From NCBI GenBank assembly GCA_934085875.1, contig CAKOHQ010000049.1, positions 1 to 8,368 on the forward strand: a stretch of 8,368 nt of DNA, given 5' to 3'. Shown here one piece after another: positions 6,355 to 8,368 of the stretch. This stretch comes from an uncultured Bacilli bacterium. Its GTDB lineage: Bacteria; Bacillota_I; Bacilli_A; RF39; UBA660. Position 1 is the stretch's first letter. The number at the start of each line of letters is the position of its first letter. The translations under genes and the position numbers were made by a program. The notes beneath the pieces are model-generated. The model did no database searches. It had not been told where the DNA came from and worked only from the letters and a program-made list of their open reading frames with translations.

Positions 6355-8368
6355 TTATTCTACTTGTTCTAAAAATTCTAAATCTTTTATTTCTTCTAAT
6401 TCTTTTATATCTTTATTTGTCATGAAACATATATCTTTATACTTACAATGTTCGCAACCTATATTCTTTCCTAATATCATTTTTGGGTTTATTTCAAAAT
6501 TTGCATTTTCAATATTATTTATACATTCATTTATTTTATTATCTGTTAATTTGATTATATTATTCATTTGTTTTTCTGTTAACACTTTTGCATGTCTATC
6601 AAAGCCTTTACTAGATAATTTCATTCCATAAATCATTTCACTGTTTTCATAAGTTGTATCAAATATTGATATTTTACTTTCATTTCCTATTGTATATCCT
6701 TTAAGTTTTAATGAATCTTTTTGTTGCTCTTTTAATGTAGTTCCTACTTTTTTATTATATTTAGAATTATTTAAAATTCCTTGAATATAAAATCCTATTA
6801 TATCTATATCTTTATCATAATTTTTTATTAGGTATAGGTATACAGGTAATTGCATGGATAATCCATAAGGTAAATAATTTAATTTTATATCAATTGAATA
6901 CGTTTTATAATCTATTATTACAACATTATTATCTTTTTTTAATATTTTATCTATAAATCCTTTAAATGTTGTGTTAATAACTCCTGGTTTTTCAACAATT
7001 ATATTTTTTTCATAATATGATTCATTCATGTTTCCTAATGTATTTTGATATTCTATTGTTTTTATAACATTTTTTAAATTATCTAAAACTTTTGTTATAA
7101 AATATTTATTTTTAAAACTTTCAGGATATGGGTTATTCTTTATATAATTGTCTACTGTTTTATCAAAATCAAAATTATCACTAAATGCTTTACTTAAGAC
7201 AGAATGATATAAATTTCCTATATAGTTTCCTAAGTTTGTTTCAAACTCATCTAATTTTAAAATACTTGATATATAAAACTGGAAAGCACAGTGATAGTAT
7301 TTATCCATATTGGAATAACTCAAGTTAAATTTATTATTTAAATATTTGTATAAATTTTCTTTATTTATTTTTTTATATCTATTATCGTAAGTATTATAAT
7401 TTATTTCATAATTAGAATATAGTAAACTTATATTTTTATTTTTGTTATTGTATTTTATTAATTCATCTAAATATTTTGTTAAGAATATTTTATTTAGTTC
7501 TTTCGAATAATTAGTATATTCTATTTTTTTATCTATAACATTCATTTTATATTCATCAATTAAAACACTTGGATAGAATGATTCATTTAAATGTTTTTCT
7601 TTGTAAGTGATAGTGAGATTTTTAATACTTAATATAACTTTATAATATAAATCTTTATTTATATTATTCATTTCATAGCTTTTTTCCATGTAATCAAATT
7701 TTATATTATCATTTATATATTCTTCATCTTTTATTGTTATTGGAAATTTATTTAAATTAAAGCTTAGCAAAAAAATATATTTATTATCATCAATTATATT
7801 ATTTATAATATTTATTTCATTAACTGCATTTTTATATTTTATATTTTCTAAATTTGTTTTTTTCATTACTTCAATGATATTATTTTTAACACTTAAATAA
7901 TCTTTTTTAAAATAGAATTTATTAAGAATATTTATTATTTTTTTTAGTATATCTTTATTCTTTCTGTTAGTCATATCAAATTTTGTTTTTATGGAATTTA
8001 ATAAATCTTCTATATTGTTTGATAAATTGTTTATAAAATATTTTCCTATATTAGTTTGATATACGTTGTTTGTGTCTTTTATATTTATTGGAATATTATA
8101 CATTTTAAATATTCTTTTTATTACTTTATAATAATTTGAATCTATGTTTGATATAAATATATTGTTAATATCTATGTTATTGTTTAATAATTTACTTATT
8201 TCTTCTGCAACAAATATAACTTCTTCTTCTAATGTATTAAATTTATAAACGTTATGATTGTAATTAGAATATTCTTTGTTAATAACTTTTATGTTTTCAA
8301 CATTTTTTAATATACTATATTTATATTTTGTAATATAATCATATCCATATACTATTATTTCTTTATTG
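6355..8368 (-). CDS. addB: AddB-like PD-(D/E)XK nuclease, C-terminal part (5' end outside window)
   Basis: The frame is open from the right edge to TAA at 6357-6355, giving 670 visible residues. ATG 8103 is internal: 88 residues upstream remain in frame, include a helicase-like LEEEVIFVAEEI segment followed by IFKMYNIPI, and no ribosome binding site precedes 8103. In visible-fragment numbering, the nuclease motifs are YHCAFQFY (Cys360), GNLYH (His388), GFIDKI (Asp473), VIIDYKT (Asp486, Lys488), QLPVY (Gln506, Tyr510) and a C-x2-C-x5-C cluster (Cys638, 641, 647). Cys360 plus that trio is the four-cysteine [4Fe-4S] signature of AddB/RexB, which with AddA processes double-strand breaks to Chi for recombination. 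Active-site residues look intact. AddA is not directly downstream, where it often lies. A related stand-alone nuclease of the same fold is the alternative. The visible part lacks Trp and is very Asn/Lys/Ile-rich. Confidence 0.85.
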   Translation of the reverse strand, partial: NKEIIVYGYDYITKYKYSILKNVENIKVINKEYSNYNHNVYKFNTLEEEVIFVAEEISKLLNNNIDINNIFISNIDSNYYKVIKRIFKMYNIPINIKDTNNVYQTNIGKYFINNLSNNIEDLLNSIKTKFDMTNRKNKDILKKIINILNKFYFKKDYLSVKNNIIEVMKKTNLENIKYKNAVNEINIINNIIDDNKYIFLLSFNLNKFPITIKDEEYINDNIKFDYMEKSYEMNNINKDLYYKVILSIKNLTITYKEKHLNESFYPSVLIDEYKMNVIDKKIEYTNYSKELNKIFLTKYLDELIKYNNKNKNISLLYSNYEINYNTYDNRYKKINKENLYKYLNNKFNLSYSNMDKYYHCAFQFYISSILKLDEFETNLGNYIGNLYHSVLSKAFSDNFDFDKTVDNYIKNNPYPESFKNKYFITKVLDNLKNVIKTIEYQNTLGNMNESYYEKNIIVEKPGVINTTFKGFIDKILKKDNNVVIIDYKTYSIDIKLNYLPYGLSMQLPVYLYLIKNYDKDIDIIGFYIQGILNNSKYNKKVGTTLKEQQKDSLKLKGYTIGNESKISIFDTTYENSEMIYGMKLSSKGFDRHAKVLTEKQMNNIIKLTDNKINECINNIENANFEINPKMILGKNIGCEHCKYKDICFMTNKDIKELEEIKDLEFLEQVE

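Noticed and set aside
6422..6631. Plus-strand open frame within the nuclease gene
   Set aside because: It is antisense to the Cys-cluster region of the nuclease and has no supporting signals.
1..8368. Mollicute-type code with TGA as Trp
   Set aside because: No stop I call is TGA, but all Trp codons in the VanY, NlpC/P60 and deacetylase genes are TGG and no in-frame TGA interrupts any gene. Wall enzymes also argue against a wall-less mycoplasma.

Overview
The window is strongly AT-rich (about a quarter G+C by eye) and gene-dense. It has AGGAG-type ribosome binding sites, near-consensus sigma-A promoters and a clear bias to AAA/AAT/ATT/TTA codons. No in-frame TGA occurs in any gene I call, and the Trp codons are TGG, so the standard bacterial code fits. 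The gene content is ClpB, AddB-like nuclease, surface NlpC/P60, VanY and NodB deacetylase. This points to a low-GC Gram-positive (Bacillota) that has a peptidoglycan wall. An uncultivated gut Bacilli/Clostridia lineage is a reasonable inference, but the sequence alone does not name the taxon.

Layout, left to right. (1) The 3' end of a ClpB-type disaggregase (+), open to the left edge, ends in a strong intrinsic terminator. (2) A 110-bp gap holds three copies of a 14-bp sequence at an exact 23-bp period, between that terminator and one serving the opposing gene. (3) An exported bactofilin-like beta-helix protein with a multi-pass membrane tail lies on the minus strand. (4) A divergent intergenic region drives that gene leftwards and a three-gene plus-strand cluster rightwards. 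The cluster encodes a small two-TM protein with a lysine/threonine-rich cytoplasmic tail, a membrane-anchored NodB polysaccharide deacetylase with three Ig-like modules, and a VanY-type D,D-carboxypeptidase on a threonine-rich stalk. (5) A hairpin filling the 27 bp between two stop codons separates VanY from a convergent minus-strand gene for a membrane-anchored NlpC/P60 peptidase. (6) The right end is the C-terminal 670 residues of a large AddB-like PD-(D/E)XK nuclease (minus), with a four-cysteine iron-sulfur signature. It runs off the right edge.

How they fit together: the middle of the window (about 0.7-6.3 kb) is a cell-envelope neighbourhood. It encodes a predicted surface beta-helix, a glycan deacetylase, a stem-peptide-trimming carboxypeptidase and a peptide-cleaving NlpC/P60 enzyme, all with N-terminal membrane segments or a signal peptide. 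ClpB (proteostasis) and the AddB-like protein (double-strand-break repair) are ordinary flanking housekeeping genes. I see no CRISPR array, tRNA, rRNA, transposase or prophage gene. No clearly new system stands out. The items most worth a second look are the 23-bp iterated repeat, the lysine-rich membrane protein at the head of the wall-enzyme cluster, the conserved-looking module preceding the NlpC/P60 core, and the beta-helix membrane protein.
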